Source: Bin5 sp022827195
GTDB lineage: Bacteria; Chloroflexota; Anaerolineae; Caldilineales; Caldilineaceae
Assembly (NCBI GenBank): GCA_965208275.1
Contig: OZ242331.1
Location: 2,480,001-2,544,000 of the forward strand
Direction of reading: 5' to 3'
Length of the DNA: 64,000 nt
Of the stretch, positions 8,467 to 17,440 are shown one piece after another. Position numbers and translations under genes: made by a program. Each line of letters begins with the position of its first letter. Position 1 is the stretch's first letter. The notes below the pieces were generated by a model that did no database searches, was not told the origin of the DNA, and worked only from the letters and a program-made list of their open reading frames with translations.

Positions 8467-9192
8467 TCAGATTTTGCTGGGGGACTCAGGCAGCGCAAGG
8501 TCTTCACCGGGCCGGTAGATCTCGGGCATGGTGGCGGGCTGTCCTGGGCGGTAAAGGGTGACGTTGCCGCCGCCGTGGACGGTCCATTCGGAAAGCGAAT
8601 TGCCGCTGATGGCGCCTGTTTCTACGTCGATGCCGATGAGGGTGGCGTCGGGCAGGAGGAGGCGCAGGGATTCGGCCCAGTGCTGGCCGAAGTGGTCATG
8701 GTGAGGCAGGACGATAGCAGTCTTGATAAGCCCCAGACCGGGCACGACTTGCTGTGTGCGGGGGTCGTAGAGATGGTCGCAGAGGACCATTGCGCCGGCG
8801 CTGCTGCCGGCGAGGACGGCGCCTTGTGCATGGGCACTCAGTACTGCTTCCCACGCAGGTGTATCCTTTAGCGATTCACAGAGATAGCCGGGGAAGCCAC
8901 CGAGCAGGTAGATGAGCCGGGCGTCTGCCAGAGCGTCTGTGATCGAGGCATCTGCGGCCGAGGCGCGGTCGATCAGAGGGACGGTGCGGACGTTGGTCGC
9001 GCCGAGGCCGGAGAACCAGCGGCGGCCGTTTTCGCCGGCGCGTTTGTGGTTGTTGTCTGGGGCGGCTGCCGTCGGAATGATGACGATGTGTGCGTCGGGA
9101 CCGCCGGCCAATTCGATGCAGCGTTGGTCTGGCAGTTTCATTGCCCCTCCGAACTCGGCGCCGCCCTGCAGGACGATGTGTCCGCAATCCAT
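8467..9192 (-). CDS. Peptidase S51 family (cyanophycinase / dipeptidase E-like)
   Basis: A 241-residue cytoplasmic serine hydrolase. The nucleophile elbow is GSSAGAM with S131 as the likely catalytic serine, preceded by the YLLGGFPG strand-turn at 95-102; a histidine cluster HHDHFGQHW follows at about 160. This is the S51 pattern shared by cyanophycinase and alpha-aspartyl dipeptidase, and the sequence alone does not choose between them. It lies 80 bp downstream of the last gene of the sugar-type ABC operon and may be read with it. No cyanophycin synthetase is in the window, so a general peptidase role is more likely. Confidence 0.83.
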   Translation of the reverse strand: MDCGHIVLQGGAEFGGAMKLPDQRCIELAGGPDAHIVIIPTAAAPDNNHKRAGENGRRWFSGLGATNVRTVPLIDRASAADASITDALADARLIYLLGGFPGYLCESLKDTPAWEAVLSAHAQGAVLAGSSAGAMVLCDHLYDPRTQQVVPGLGLIKTAIVLPHHDHFGQHWAESLRLLLPDATLIGIDVETGAISGNSLSEWTVHGGGNVTLYRPGQPATMPEIYRPGEDLALPESPSKI

Positions 9193-9272
9193 CTACACTA
9201 TTTCCCAGGAATGTCTAGAACAGAGACGAGTAGAGCCCGGTCCTCCGGCCCATTCGGCGCGCCTGCGGCTGA

Positions 9273-10148
9273 TTATCCCTTGACGGCGCCGGCGGTGAGG
9301 CCCGAGACGATATAGCGCTGCATGGCCAGATAGAATGCCACGGGGAGTACTGAAAAGACAAGGCCGGCGGCCATGTACTGCTCGACGGGGGTCTGGGCGA
9401 TGGCCTTGAGGGTGGAGAGGCCGACGGAGGCGGGCATGAAGTCGCCGCTGCTGAGCATGATGCCGGCGTAGAGGTATTCGTTCCAAGCGAAGAAGAAGGC
9501 GACGACGGCGACGGCGGCGAGGCCGGGCGCGGAGAGGGGGAGGACGATGCGCCAGAGCGCGCCGAGCTCGGTGCAGCCGTCGACGACCGAAGCGTCGAGG
9601 ACCTCGGGGGGCACGTTATCGAAGACGCCCTTGAGGATCCAGATGCAGATGGGCAGGATGAAGGCGGCGTCGATGAGGGCGAGGGAGGGGATGCTGTTGA
9701 GCATGTTGAGGCGGCGGTAGATGATGTAGAGGGGGATGAGGATGAGGACTTCGGGGAGCATCTGGGTGACGAGGAGGAAGAGGCCGAAGAGGTTGCGGCC
9801 GCGCCAGCGCAGGCTGGAGAGGGCGTAGGCGCCGAGGACGGAGAGGGCCATGCAGAGGAGCATGGTCATGGAGGCGATGAGAAAGGAGTTGCGAAGCCAG
9901 CGGGCGATCGGGTGCTCGCCGAAGAGCTCACCGAACTGGTCGAAGTAGAGCTCCTGCGGGAGGAGGGGCGGGGGAAATCGGAGAATGTAGCTGCTGGGCT
10001 GGAAGGTGCTGATCATCATCCAGTAGAGGGGGAAGAAGGTGATGAAGGAGACGACAGTTACGGTGGCGTAGAGGACGACGCGGTTAAGCAGGCGGCGCGC
10101 GTGTAGTTTAGGCCTTGATGCGGGGGCGCTGCGGGCGGCGGTGGTCAT
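9273..10148 (-). CDS. Carbohydrate ABC transporter permease, MalG type
   Basis: Inner-membrane subunit of a sugar-type importer, 291 residues with about six hydrophobic helices. The EAA loop that docks the ATPase is visible at EVLDASVVDGCTELGALWRI, followed by LPLSAPG. The ATG at 10148 is taken as start: it lies one base after the TGA of the upstream permease, which points to translational coupling. A longer reading from 10202 would overlap that gene without an evident ribosome site. It is the third gene of the binding protein-permease-permease unit. No ATPase gene is nearby, so a shared MsmK/UgpC-type ATPase elsewhere is presumed. Confidence 0.92.
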   Translation of the reverse strand: MTTAARSAPASRPKLHARRLLNRVVLYATVTVVSFITFFPLYWMMISTFQPSSYILRFPPPLLPQELYFDQFGELFGEHPIARWLRNSFLIASMTMLLCMALSVLGAYALSSLRWRGRNLFGLFLLVTQMLPEVLILIPLYIIYRRLNMLNSIPSLALIDAAFILPICIWILKGVFDNVPPEVLDASVVDGCTELGALWRIVLPLSAPGLAAVAVVAFFFAWNEYLYAGIMLSSGDFMPASVGLSTLKAIAQTPVEQYMAAGLVFSVLPVAFYLAMQRYIVSGLTAGAVKG

Positions 10149-10149
10149 A

Positions 10150-11100
10150 TCAGTAGGCGTCCTGCGTGCGGCGGGCCTGCATGAGGATAAAGATGAGGGC
10201 AACGATAAGGGAAACGACGAAGCCGGCGACGCCGAGCGCGGTGGCGTAGGAGTAGTCGTAGAATCGGAAGGCGGTGTTGAAAATGCGGATGACGATAGTC
10301 TCGGTGGTGCCGGAAGGGCCGCCGCCGGTCATGAGGAAGATGATGGTGAACTGTTTGAAGGAGAATATGGCGGCGAGGACGACGAGCAGCTCGAGCGTGG
10401 AACCGATGCCGGGGAAGGTGATATTCCAGAAGAGCTGGAGGCGGTTGGCGCCGTCGACGCGGCCGGCTTCGTAGAGTTCCTGGGGGATGGCCTGGAGGGC
10501 GGCGAGGATGACGAGGCTGTAGAAGGGGAAGGCCTTCCAGGAGGAGATAAGGACCATCCAGCCCATGGCGAGCTCGGGCACGAAGAGCCATTGCGGGTTC
10601 TGGTCGACGCCGGGGAGCATGCGGGCGAGGATGTTGACGACGCCGAACTGGGGGCTGAGGATCCAGATAAAGATCATGACGGTGGGGACTTCGGGGATGG
10701 CCCAGGGCATCATGAGCATGCCGCGGGCGGCGGGGCGGAAGCGGAAGGGGCGGTTGAAGAGGAGGGCGGTGAGCAGACCGATAGTCAGGGCGACGATGAT
10801 GACGAGAGCGGTGAAGAGTAGGGTGGTCTGGATGACTTTCCAGAAGGCAGGGTCGGAGAACATGCGCTCGTAGTTGTCGAGGCCGACCCACTCGGGCCGC
10901 GTCTTGGAGGCGAGCTCGATGCGGGTGAAGCTGCCGTAGATGCCCTGGATGATGGGGTAGACGACGAGAATGCCTTCGTAGAGGACGATGGGCAGGACGA
11001 GGGCGAACGGCAGGATGTATCTGCGGCGGCGGGCGCGTTGCGGCGTTTCACTCTGGCCGGGGCGGCCGGCAAGTGTGTCGGCGGCGATGCGTTCAGTCAT
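10150..11100 (-). CDS. Carbohydrate ABC transporter permease, MalF/UgpA type
   Basis: A 316-residue permease with a first helix near 33-53 and the EAA motif QELYEAGRVDGANRLQLFWN followed by ITFPGIG. Its domain order and position between the binding protein and the MalG-type permease are standard for CUT1 importers. It is separated from the upstream binding-protein gene by 140 bp that contain a strong stem-loop. Substrate is unknown; the CUT1 type takes up oligosaccharides, glycerol-3-phosphate and similar compounds. Confidence 0.92.
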   Translation of the reverse strand: MTERIAADTLAGRPGQSETPQRARRRRYILPFALVLPIVLYEGILVVYPIIQGIYGSFTRIELASKTRPEWVGLDNYERMFSDPAFWKVIQTTLLFTALVIIVALTIGLLTALLFNRPFRFRPAARGMLMMPWAIPEVPTVMIFIWILSPQFGVVNILARMLPGVDQNPQWLFVPELAMGWMVLISSWKAFPFYSLVILAALQAIPQELYEAGRVDGANRLQLFWNITFPGIGSTLELLVVLAAIFSFKQFTIIFLMTGGGPSGTTETIVIRIFNTAFRFYDYSYATALGVAGFVVSLIVALIFILMQARRTQDAY

Positions 11101-11187
11101 GGTAGGCGGGCGCGGTCGTTGCGGCGGCTGGTTCAGCGTGCGGCGGCGTAGGCGTTCCTAAGTTCAGGCGGCGCGGAGGGGAAGGGC

Positions 11188-11218
11188 GGCGCGGGGCGTT
11201 TCGCGTTGACCCCGCGCC
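11188..11218 (-). promoter_or_regulatory. Intercistronic stem-loop between binding protein and permease
   Basis: Perfect 9-bp stem GGCGCGGGG / CCCCGCGCC with a 13-nt loop, 22 bp after the binding-protein stop codon. There is no T-tract, so it is not a strong terminator. In analogous operons (malE-malF) such hairpins stabilise the upstream mRNA so that the binding protein is made in excess; that role is inferred here. Confidence 0.55.
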
Positions 11219-11240
11219 GGATTCCCGTTTCAAACGCGCG

Positions 11241-12581
11241 TCAAGAGATTCTTTCTGCCAGCTCTTCGGCCTGGCCCTGGGCGATCTCCATGGCTTCTTC
11301 GACGGACTTGCCGGCGATGAGCACGTCGGCGAAGTTGGTGATGACGATCTGGCCGAACTCGTTGAAGTTGTAGACGAAGTCGCCAACGATATCGAAGGGC
11401 GTGACGTAGTCGACGCCCCAATAGCCGGGCTTGAGCCATTCGAGGCTGTCGAGGTATTCCTGGCGGGCGGCCGAGGGCTGGGCGAAGATGACGTCCTGGC
11501 AGCCTTCGACCATGCGGCGGTAGTTGTCGGGCACGTACATATAGGTGAGGAACTCCATGGACTCGTCGACGACGTCGGAGTCCTTGTTGATCATCATGGG
11601 ATGGATACGTGCGATCGACTTGTTGCTTTCCCAGGGGATGGGGGCGCTGCGGAGGAGCGGGTAGAGGTCGGGCGCGTCCTTGGTGAAGGCGCCGACGGCG
11701 GCGGAGACGTAAAGGCCCTGGGCGACATCGCCGTTCTGGAAGAGGCGGTAGCCGGTGGGGTTGTCCGCGCCCTGGGGCATGGCGACATCGTACATCCGTT
11801 TGAACAGCTCGAGGCCCTGGATGATGCCGTCAGAGGTCAGCAGGGGCGTTGTGCCTTCGGCCCAGATGCCTTCGTAGGGCATGCACCACATCTCGAGCTG
11901 GAACCAGAAGTCGGACGGTTCGCTGACGAGGTGGGTGGCGAAGAAGCCGTATTTCTGGGCTTCGCGGTCGGTGAGGGCGGCGCTGACTTCGACCCACTCG
12001 TCTGGGGTGGTGGCGGGTGTGATGCCGGCCTCTTCGTAGCGGTCCTTGTTGTAGAGTATGCCGAAGGCAACTGTGACCATGTCGAGGCCGTAGAGTTTGC
12101 CGTCGCGGCGGAGGGCATCGTGGGCGGAGCTGAGGTCGGTGATGTCGTTGCGGACGAGCACGTCGTCGAGGGGGACGAGGAGCTCGGACTGGATGAGGCG
12201 TGGGGCGAGCTCGGGGGTGGCCATGACGATGTCGCCGTCGAGCTGGCCGGACTGTGCGCCGACGATGGTCTTGGTGGTGTACTGGTCGAAGGGGATGTTC
12301 TCGGCGACGACTTCGATTTCGGACTGGTAGTCGTTGAACTCGGCGATGAAGTTGTTCCAGGTGTCGCCGCGGTTGCCCTCTTCGAACCACCAGGAGAGGT
12401 AGCGGACCCTGGTCCTTTCTGCGGTCGCTGCGGCTTCGCCGCCGTCAGCGGCCGGTTGTGCGGCCGGTGCGCAGGCTGCGAGGAGCCCGATTCCGGCAAG
12501 TGCGCCTGCGTTGCACAGAAGATCGCGGCGGGTCAGGCGGGTGCGAAGTGCGTGCTGCTTCCCCACATTTTGATCGGACAT
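11241..12581 (-). CDS. Extracellular solute-binding lipoprotein of sugar ABC importer, Tat-type signal
   Basis: A 446-residue family-1 solute-binding protein. The N-terminus has a twin-arginine motif (TRRDLL, R18-R19), a hydrophobic core and the lipobox LAAC with C37, so it appears to be folded before export by Tat and then lipidated. The mature protein begins with an Ala-rich linker and shows the usual lobe features (RVRYLSWWF, then YKDRYEEAG-like segment YNKDRYEEAG). A strong ribosome site AAGGAGGATGG precedes the ATG. It is the first gene of the importer operon, with a good promoter at 12710-12738. Confidence 0.92.
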   Translation of the reverse strand: MSDQNVGKQHALRTRLTRRDLLCNAGALAGIGLLAACAPAAQPAADGGEAAATAERTRVRYLSWWFEEGNRGDTWNNFIAEFNDYQSEIEVVAENIPFDQYTTKTIVGAQSGQLDGDIVMATPELAPRLIQSELLVPLDDVLVRNDITDLSSAHDALRRDGKLYGLDMVTVAFGILYNKDRYEEAGITPATTPDEWVEVSAALTDREAQKYGFFATHLVSEPSDFWFQLEMWCMPYEGIWAEGTTPLLTSDGIIQGLELFKRMYDVAMPQGADNPTGYRLFQNGDVAQGLYVSAAVGAFTKDAPDLYPLLRSAPIPWESNKSIARIHPMMINKDSDVVDESMEFLTYMYVPDNYRRMVEGCQDVIFAQPSAARQEYLDSLEWLKPGYWGVDYVTPFDIVGDFVYNFNEFGQIVITNFADVLIAGKSVEEAMEIAQGQAEELAERIS

Positions 12582-12629
12582 TTTGCCATCCTCCTTGAAT
12601 GATGGTTTTGCGGTAGAAAGACGCCAATT

Positions 12630-13103
12630 GTGGAGAGAATGGAGCGCGACGAGGAGCGGGAGAAAGGGGCTTCGAGACCCCGTTCTGCGATCCTGCGGCT
12701 CCGGGAGAGACTATATACCTCATTTACCTATTCGTCAATCGGGAATACGGTGTTCGGTGGTCAGTTCTTGGTTATTAGTTTTTGGTTTTTGGTTTCTAGA
12801 TTTTGGTGGTCAGGAATTGCGGGGGGCAGGCCCAGGTCGCAGGTGGACCCGTCGCGGCAGGCGACCTTCGAGCTCTTTACGCGGGCGAGCGGCCAGGGCC
12901 TCCTGCAGCTGCTGCTGGACGGCCTCGACCTTTTGTCCGCGGGACCGGATCAGGACAACGTGAGCGGGCGCAGCTACGCGGTCTACCTGGAGGGCGCCGA
13001 GACGATTGCGCACGTGCTGCAGGAGGTGCAGGACGAGGACCAGCTGGGGTATGCGATCGACCCGGGCCGTCACGTGCACTTCTTCGCCCGCGGACAGCAC
13101 TGA
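12630..13103 (+). CDS. Possible truncated gene ending inside the IS3 terminal repeat
   Basis: An open frame of 157 codons. The first ~65 codons cross the divergent promoter and the T/G-rich repeat and are unlikely to be coding. The last ~85 (from about 12848; RQATFELFTRASGQGLLQLL, then VYLEGAETIAHVLQEVQDED) have the composition of a real helical protein. The TGA stop at 13101-13103 is the first three bases of the IS3 left inverted repeat, so the reading frame is probably cut by the insertion. I do not recognise the family; no continuation was found after the right end at 17889. It may be a gene remnant rather than a functional gene. Confidence 0.35.
   Translation: MERMERDEEREKGASRPRSAILRLRERLYTSFTYSSIGNTVFGGQFLVISFWFLVSRFWWSGIAGGRPRSQVDPSRQATFELFTRASGQGLLQLLLDGLDLLSAGPDQDNVSGRSYAVYLEGAETIAHVLQEVQDEDQLGYAIDPGRHVHFFARGQH
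12710..12738 (-). promoter_or_regulatory. Sigma-70-type promoter of the sugar ABC operon
   Basis: Minus strand TTGACG (12738-12733), 17-bp spacer, TATAGT (12715-12710). The predicted start is near 12703, giving a leader of about 120 nt before the ATG at 12581. Confidence 0.72.
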
Positions 13104-13164
13104 CCCGCCCCCCCAAGGCCGGTCCAGGAATTATCTTTGTATTGGGCCGTAGGATGGGGGAAAG

Positions 13165-13870
13165 ATGACCTGGAAGAGACATTCGCCGGAACGGGTGATC
13201 AACTAGCTCAGAGAGGCTGAGGTGGCGATAGCCGAGGGCAGCACAGTGGCTGAGGCCGCACGCCGGAGCGGCGTGACGGAGCGGACCTTCTATCGCCGGC
13301 GCAGCGAGTAAGGGTGTCTCAGACTCGACCAGGCGAGGCGCCTGAAGCCTTTGGAGTCGGAGAACAGCCGCCTGAAGAGAGCGGTGGCGGACCTGACGCT
13401 GGACAACCAGATCCTGAGGGAGACGGCGGAGGGAAACTCATGGGTCCTTCACGTCGTCGCCAGTTCGTCGAGCAAGTGAAGGAGAACTTCGGCGTTTCAG
13501 AGCGACGCGCCTGCCGTGTGCTGGGTCATCCTCGCTCCACACAGCGATACAAGCCGAGTCCCGCGGACGATGAAACGGCGCTGACCGAGGAGATCGTGAC
13601 GCTGGCTTATCAGTTCGGCGGATACGGCTAGCGTAGGACCACCGCCTTTCTGCAGCAACGCGGCTGGCACGTGAACCACAAGCGTGTAGAGCGGATATGG
13701 CGACGTGAAGGGCTGAGCGTACCGGCGAAGCAGCCGCAGAGAGGGCGTCTGTGATTCAATGACGGCTCTTGTGTGCGTCTGCGGCCTGCTTGGAAGGACC
13801 ACGTATGGGCGACGACTTCGTTTACGTGAGGCTCTATGACGGCACAGGAGTGCGGTTGCTGATGGAAACG
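13165..13870 (+). pseudogene. IS3 transposase orfA and N-terminal part of orfB, decayed
   Basis: OrfA begins at ATG 13165 (MTWKRHSPERVIN) and has the helix-turn-helix (VAEAARRSGVTERTFYRRR) and leucine-zipper part (LESENSRLKRAVADLTLDNQ) of IS3 OrfA proteins, with in-frame stops TAG 13204 and TAA 13309. OrfB starts at ATG 13440 (VSERRACRVLGHPRSTQRY), with TAG at 13629 in place of an expected Tyr codon and a TGA at 13752 in place of an expected Trp. After NDGSCVRLRPAWKDHVW it shifts frame, then continues GDDFVYVRLYDGTGVRLLM before similarity stops near 13865. Each lesion is a single change, so decay is moderate. Confidence 0.82.
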
Positions 13871-13885
13871 GTTCTGTCCGTTTCC
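13864..13885. repeat. Inverted repeat at the left breakpoint of the IS3 copy
   Basis: Perfect 8-bp stem GGAAACGG / CCGTTTCC with a 6-nt loop, located exactly where similarity to orfB ends. It may belong to the end of the segment that split the element. No matching hairpin was found at the right breakpoint (about 17440). Confidence 0.5.
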
Positions 13886-14647
13886 GTGTTCCAAGCTTGT
13901 TGCAAAAGAGGCTATACCTGGTGGGAAACGCCTTATCGGTGCCCTTCGTGGACTGCAATCGACGTGCCGATGGAAATTTGGGCGGGCACGGAAGGCGATG
14001 GGCTTGGGCGCTGCGCGCCGGTGCCGTTCTGGTGCCCGCCAATCCCGGTCTCCCTATTCTGCTTGGGAAGACTTTCCAAATCCATTACAACGGTCAGTAC
14101 GACCTGCAGCGGCCACCCCCTCGGCCGAGCCTGTCACTTCGCCACCTAAAAGGCCGCACCTTCACCACTGTCAGGACGACATAGGCTCCTCGCGACCGCA
14201 AAAGGACTCCCTCTCCGCATCCCCTTTCGACGTAATGGGGTTGCCGAAAATGACTCTCCTGCAACGCTGTTATGCGGCGCGGCGGTCAACGCTTCGCAAC
14301 TGTGATCGCATCTCCCTGCATCAGAACCCTCTGCGCGACACCAGTCTCACCGCTGGTAAAGACATTGACACCCTAGTGATACAGAAAAAAGTCATTTTGA
14401 CACACCAATAACATACGACAGGTATATAATAGAGGATCACATACTCGATCCCGTCGCTGGCTGCACCACCATCTTACTCTCATTCCACAACATCCTATGC
14501 CATCACCGGCCTTGCACCCGGAACATGCTACTATTCTGTGCTCGCAGTCAATTCCGCTCGTTTAGCGCAGCCATTACTGTCTGCGCCGCGGGCAGCCTAG
14601 GGCGGAGGCCTGATTCCAATCCTTCTTTCCAACAGGAGAATCCCACC
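13886..14647. other. Non-coding start of the inserted segment
   Basis: No convincing gene in about 760 bp. A good -10 hexamer TATAAT lies at 14425-14430 and TTGACA at 14365 and 14397, but neither -35 has ideal spacing. An AGGAGAA ribosome site at about 14634 precedes the lipoprotein ATG. Confidence 0.4.
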
Positions 14648-15838
14648 ATGAAAAGTGTAATGCGGAAGGCCGTCAAATGTCTCTCTCTTGCGTTTGGCAT
14701 GCTCGTCTTCGCCGCCTGTACCTTCGTGCTGCCCGAAGCGGAGCAGGTACAGCCCGAATCGGAGCAGGTACAGCCCGCATGTCCCCTGCCGGCCGGCGTT
14801 GCTCCGCCCGCCGATCCGCCGGTGACGGCGCAACAGGTGGAGGACGGCAACGCCAGCCTGACCGACTTCGCCCTGGCCGCGAGAGACAGTCATGTAAGCG
14901 TTCAGCATGAAGCAAGCGCATTAGAGCAGACGCTATACCTAAGATGTCTCTTCAGGCAGGAGGGGAGTCCGTGGCTTTCCGGTTCCACATACCTCGTGCA
15001 GCTGACGCCCGACGGCAGGGTGTATGTTCACGCGCAGTACATGTCGCTGTCCGGCAGACAGCTCAACCCCGTGATCTATGCAGCGGTTCTTCACGCTTTG
15101 GGGATCGACCCGGCTGCCCTGACCGACCCGGCCGCGGCCATGGCCGCCTTCGCCGCCGCCGCACACGGAAATGGCGGTCCATTCAACGTGCCCGATATCG
15201 CGGACGCCTCCGGCTACGCCACCGTCTATTTCTCGGACGCCGTTCCGCGCCCGAACGTTCTGCTCGCCGGATTCGATCTCGACGAGTCTCACCTGATCCC
15301 CATCAGCGAAGAGGACCTCGATTACGGCGACCCGCCGATTACGGCCAGCGACGTGGTGGACCGGGAAACCTTGAAGGCCTTCGTCACGGCTGCGGGCGAG
15401 TACATCGTCGAACTTATCGAGTCCGATGATCCGGTCGCTCGCACGAACGTCATCGCGAAAGCCCGGGTCACCCTGCGGGATCCGAACGGACCCTGGAGAG
15501 ACGGTCCCGTCTACCTCTCCCTCATGGATCGCGCCAGCAAGCTGATCCAGTTTCACGGAGGGTTTCCAGACCGGTTCGAGCTGCGACGGGGAGGGATTTC
15601 CCGCGACATTGCGACCGGAGAACTGATCGTCGATCAGCTCATCGCCGCGGCGGAAAGCGGCCCGGAAGGCGGCTTCTGGGAGTACTACTTCGACAACCCC
15701 GCCGACGATTCCGACAGCGCCGAAGTCCCCAAGGTGGGGTACGCCCGCGTGTTCATCGGCCACATTCCGTTGCCGGACGGAGGCGCCTTCCCCTACGAGT
15801 TCATCGTCAATTCGGGCTACTATCCGACTAGCGAATGA
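14648..15838 (+). CDS. Cache-like exported lipoprotein
   Basis: A 396-residue lipoprotein. The signal peptide MKSVMRKAVKCLSLAFG runs to the lipobox VFAAC; ATG 14648 is chosen for the AGGAGAA site just upstream. A short repeated linker follows (EAEQVQPESEQVQP). Two similar extracytoplasmic units are visible: the first includes STYLVQLTPDGRVYVHAQYM, the second PITASDVVDRETLKAFV and GPVYLSLMDRASKLIQFHGG and ends in FIVNSGYYP. The pattern (DG turn, His-bearing strand, closing YYP) resembles Cache-type ligand-binding domains without a membrane signalling part. It sits inside the split IS3 element and has a decayed relative 0.5 kb downstream. Ligand unknown. Confidence 0.7.
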   Translation: MKSVMRKAVKCLSLAFGMLVFAACTFVLPEAEQVQPESEQVQPACPLPAGVAPPADPPVTAQQVEDGNASLTDFALAARDSHVSVQHEASALEQTLYLRCLFRQEGSPWLSGSTYLVQLTPDGRVYVHAQYMSLSGRQLNPVIYAAVLHALGIDPAALTDPAAAMAAFAAAAHGNGGPFNVPDIADASGYATVYFSDAVPRPNVLLAGFDLDESHLIPISEEDLDYGDPPITASDVVDRETLKAFVTAAGEYIVELIESDDPVARTNVIAKARVTLRDPNGPWRDGPVYLSLMDRASKLIQFHGGFPDRFELRRGGISRDIATGELIVDQLIAAAESGPEGGFWEYYFDNPADDSDSAEVPKVGYARVFIGHIPLPDGGAFPYEFIVNSGYYPTSE

Positions 15839-16369
15839 CGTATGCGGCGTTGACAGCCGGTGGTCCTGCATACCCTTCGCGTGATGAAATTCGGTTTTGA
15901 CGAAGGAGGCTTGTATCTCGATAGGGTAATGGGAGGATATACGAAAAGCGGTGACGAAGTAAATTCACCCTCACGATTAGGAGACTCCCATTGTTTCTAC
16001 GGCCCCATTTTTCTAGCACACAACCAATACTTCGTACTGGGCGAAAACCCAGACAACAGCATTGATAGCCGCTCATTCGGACCCGTCCCGCGCAACACCG
16101 CCAAGGGACGGGTCCTGTTGCGGTTCCGGCCGTCGCACCGATTTACTGTGTTCAAATAGACAATGCAAGCCCCTTGCCCACAAGAATTCGCCATATATTC
16201 CAACAGATTCGCGATCAAGACCTGCCATTCCACCACATGAACTCCCCGAACCCGTCACTCCGGCACGCCCTCGAACACCGCTACCGCGTCGCTTCGACGC
16301 CCGGCACGCAACAACACCAAAACAGTAACGAGCCCACATCAAATAAATTACCCTGATCGCCACCAGTCT
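15839..16369. other. Intergenic within the inserted segment
   Basis: About 530 bp separating the lipoprotein gene from its decayed relative. Frames are short and compositionally poor. Nothing recognised. Confidence 0.4.
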
Positions 16370-17251
16370 TTTGAAGCTCTCCCTCAGCGCGGCTTGCGTC
16401 GCAATTCCGGCCAAAGACAAACCTTCAGCCTACACCCAATTATTCGTGCAAGACGCCATCCGTCTTTACAATCGCGACGGCCAATAGGCCTTTACGGACC
16501 ACTTCAATTCTCCCGAAAGTATAGACTGGCAGTGGTATTTGTTCATTAACGACGAAGACAATATCGTGTTCGTCCAACCCGACCCCGAACTGGTCGGTAC
16601 AAACCTCTCGCCCATTGTGAACTACACCGGATACAAGGGCGACGAGCCATCTCGACCACTACCGAACAGGGCCAGTGGTTCACCTTTTCTGGGCACAACT
16701 GCGGGACCGGCCAGCAAGCCCGCAAACACGCTTGGGCTGTCCGACACGATGGACTAGCTTTTGGTTCGGGACGGAACGAGATTGGTGCCACCAAGGCAGC
16801 CGACTACCCAATCACCGCAAGCGAGGTGAAGGATCGCAACACGCTGAAAAACTTTGTCGAAGATGTCTTAGTTTACCAAGAGAACATCACGACCGTCACG
16901 GGAATAGCGCGATTGCGCGATTTCTTCCGCTCCGAGGGCCGATATAGGTCCGGCTCTGTCTTTTTGATGACGATGACACGGAACGGATACATCCTAGTGC
17001 ACGGACACGATCCAAGGTCGGAAAACAGGAACATCGCTGATGTCAAGGATGAGTTGAGCAGGCCGGTTGGAATGGAACTGCTAGGCGCGGCTGAGCAAGG
17101 TGGCGGTTTCGTCGAGAATGTGTTCGACAATCCGGCGGTGGAGGGCGATGAAGAAACGGGCTGACGGAAGATCGCGTACGCCACTAGCATCCGTGTTTCC
17201 GGACGAGACCAAGTATTCGTCGTCGCATCCGGTTTCTATCCCGATGAATGA
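16370..17251 (+). pseudogene. Decayed Cache-domain lipoprotein gene
   Basis: Fragments in shifting frames keep a recognisable order: a hydrophobic start (LLKLSLSAACVA), YTQLFVQDAIRLYNRDGQ followed by an in-frame TAG, then DWQWYLFINDEDNIVFVQPD and ELVGTNL, the classic Cache turn. Next are frameshifts around 16640-16790, then PITASEVKDRNTLKNFVEDV, matching PITASDVVDRETLKAFV of the intact upstream gene, and GFVENVFDNP. A TGA at 17162 interrupts the same frame, which continues RKIAYATSIRVSG and ends VVASGFYPDE at TGA 17249. It is a relative, not a recent copy, of the upstream gene. Clearly non-functional. Confidence 0.78.
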
Positions 17252-17313
17252 AACCAAAAGTAGACGCCCTAACAAGCAAGACAGGCTCCGCCACATCCCT
17301 TTACTGAACCTGC

Positions 17314-17440
17314 GTGCCCGACCCAATCAACCTCACTCAGTCTCCACAGAAGAAAATCACGAGATTTCTTCTCTCCGTTATCACGGCCGTCAGCAGTCTG
17401 AGCGGAGTCGTACTGCTATTCAGCTCTTTCGATATGTGCA
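17314..17440 (+). pseudogene. Possible start of a truncated membrane protein
   Basis: From a GTG at 17314 the frame reads MPDPINLTQ, then KKITRFLLSVITAVSSL and GVVLLFSSFDMC, a plausible N-terminal membrane anchor, before running into the second half of orfB at about 17440. If real, the gene was cut when the segment joined the IS3 copy. Evidence is thin. Confidence 0.25.

Noticed and set aside
10141..10821. Plus-strand acidic frame (226 codons) opposite the MalF-type permease
   Set aside because: Asp/Glu/Gly-rich shadow of hydrophobic codons on the other strand.
11601..12602. Plus-strand reading frame (333 codons) opposite the sugar-binding lipoprotein gene
   Set aside because: Composition is that of an antisense shadow; the minus strand has a Tat lipoprotein signal, ribosome site and promoter.
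14365..14430. Sigma-70 promoter for the Cache-like lipoprotein
   Set aside because: A consensus TATAAT is present, but the two TTGACA hexamers are 22 and 54 bp away, outside usable spacing, so it was not listed as a feature.
14525..14647. Upstream start for the Cache-like lipoprotein
   Set aside because: The ATG at 14648 has a good ribosome site and begins a standard lipoprotein signal; the upstream stretch is not a signal peptide.
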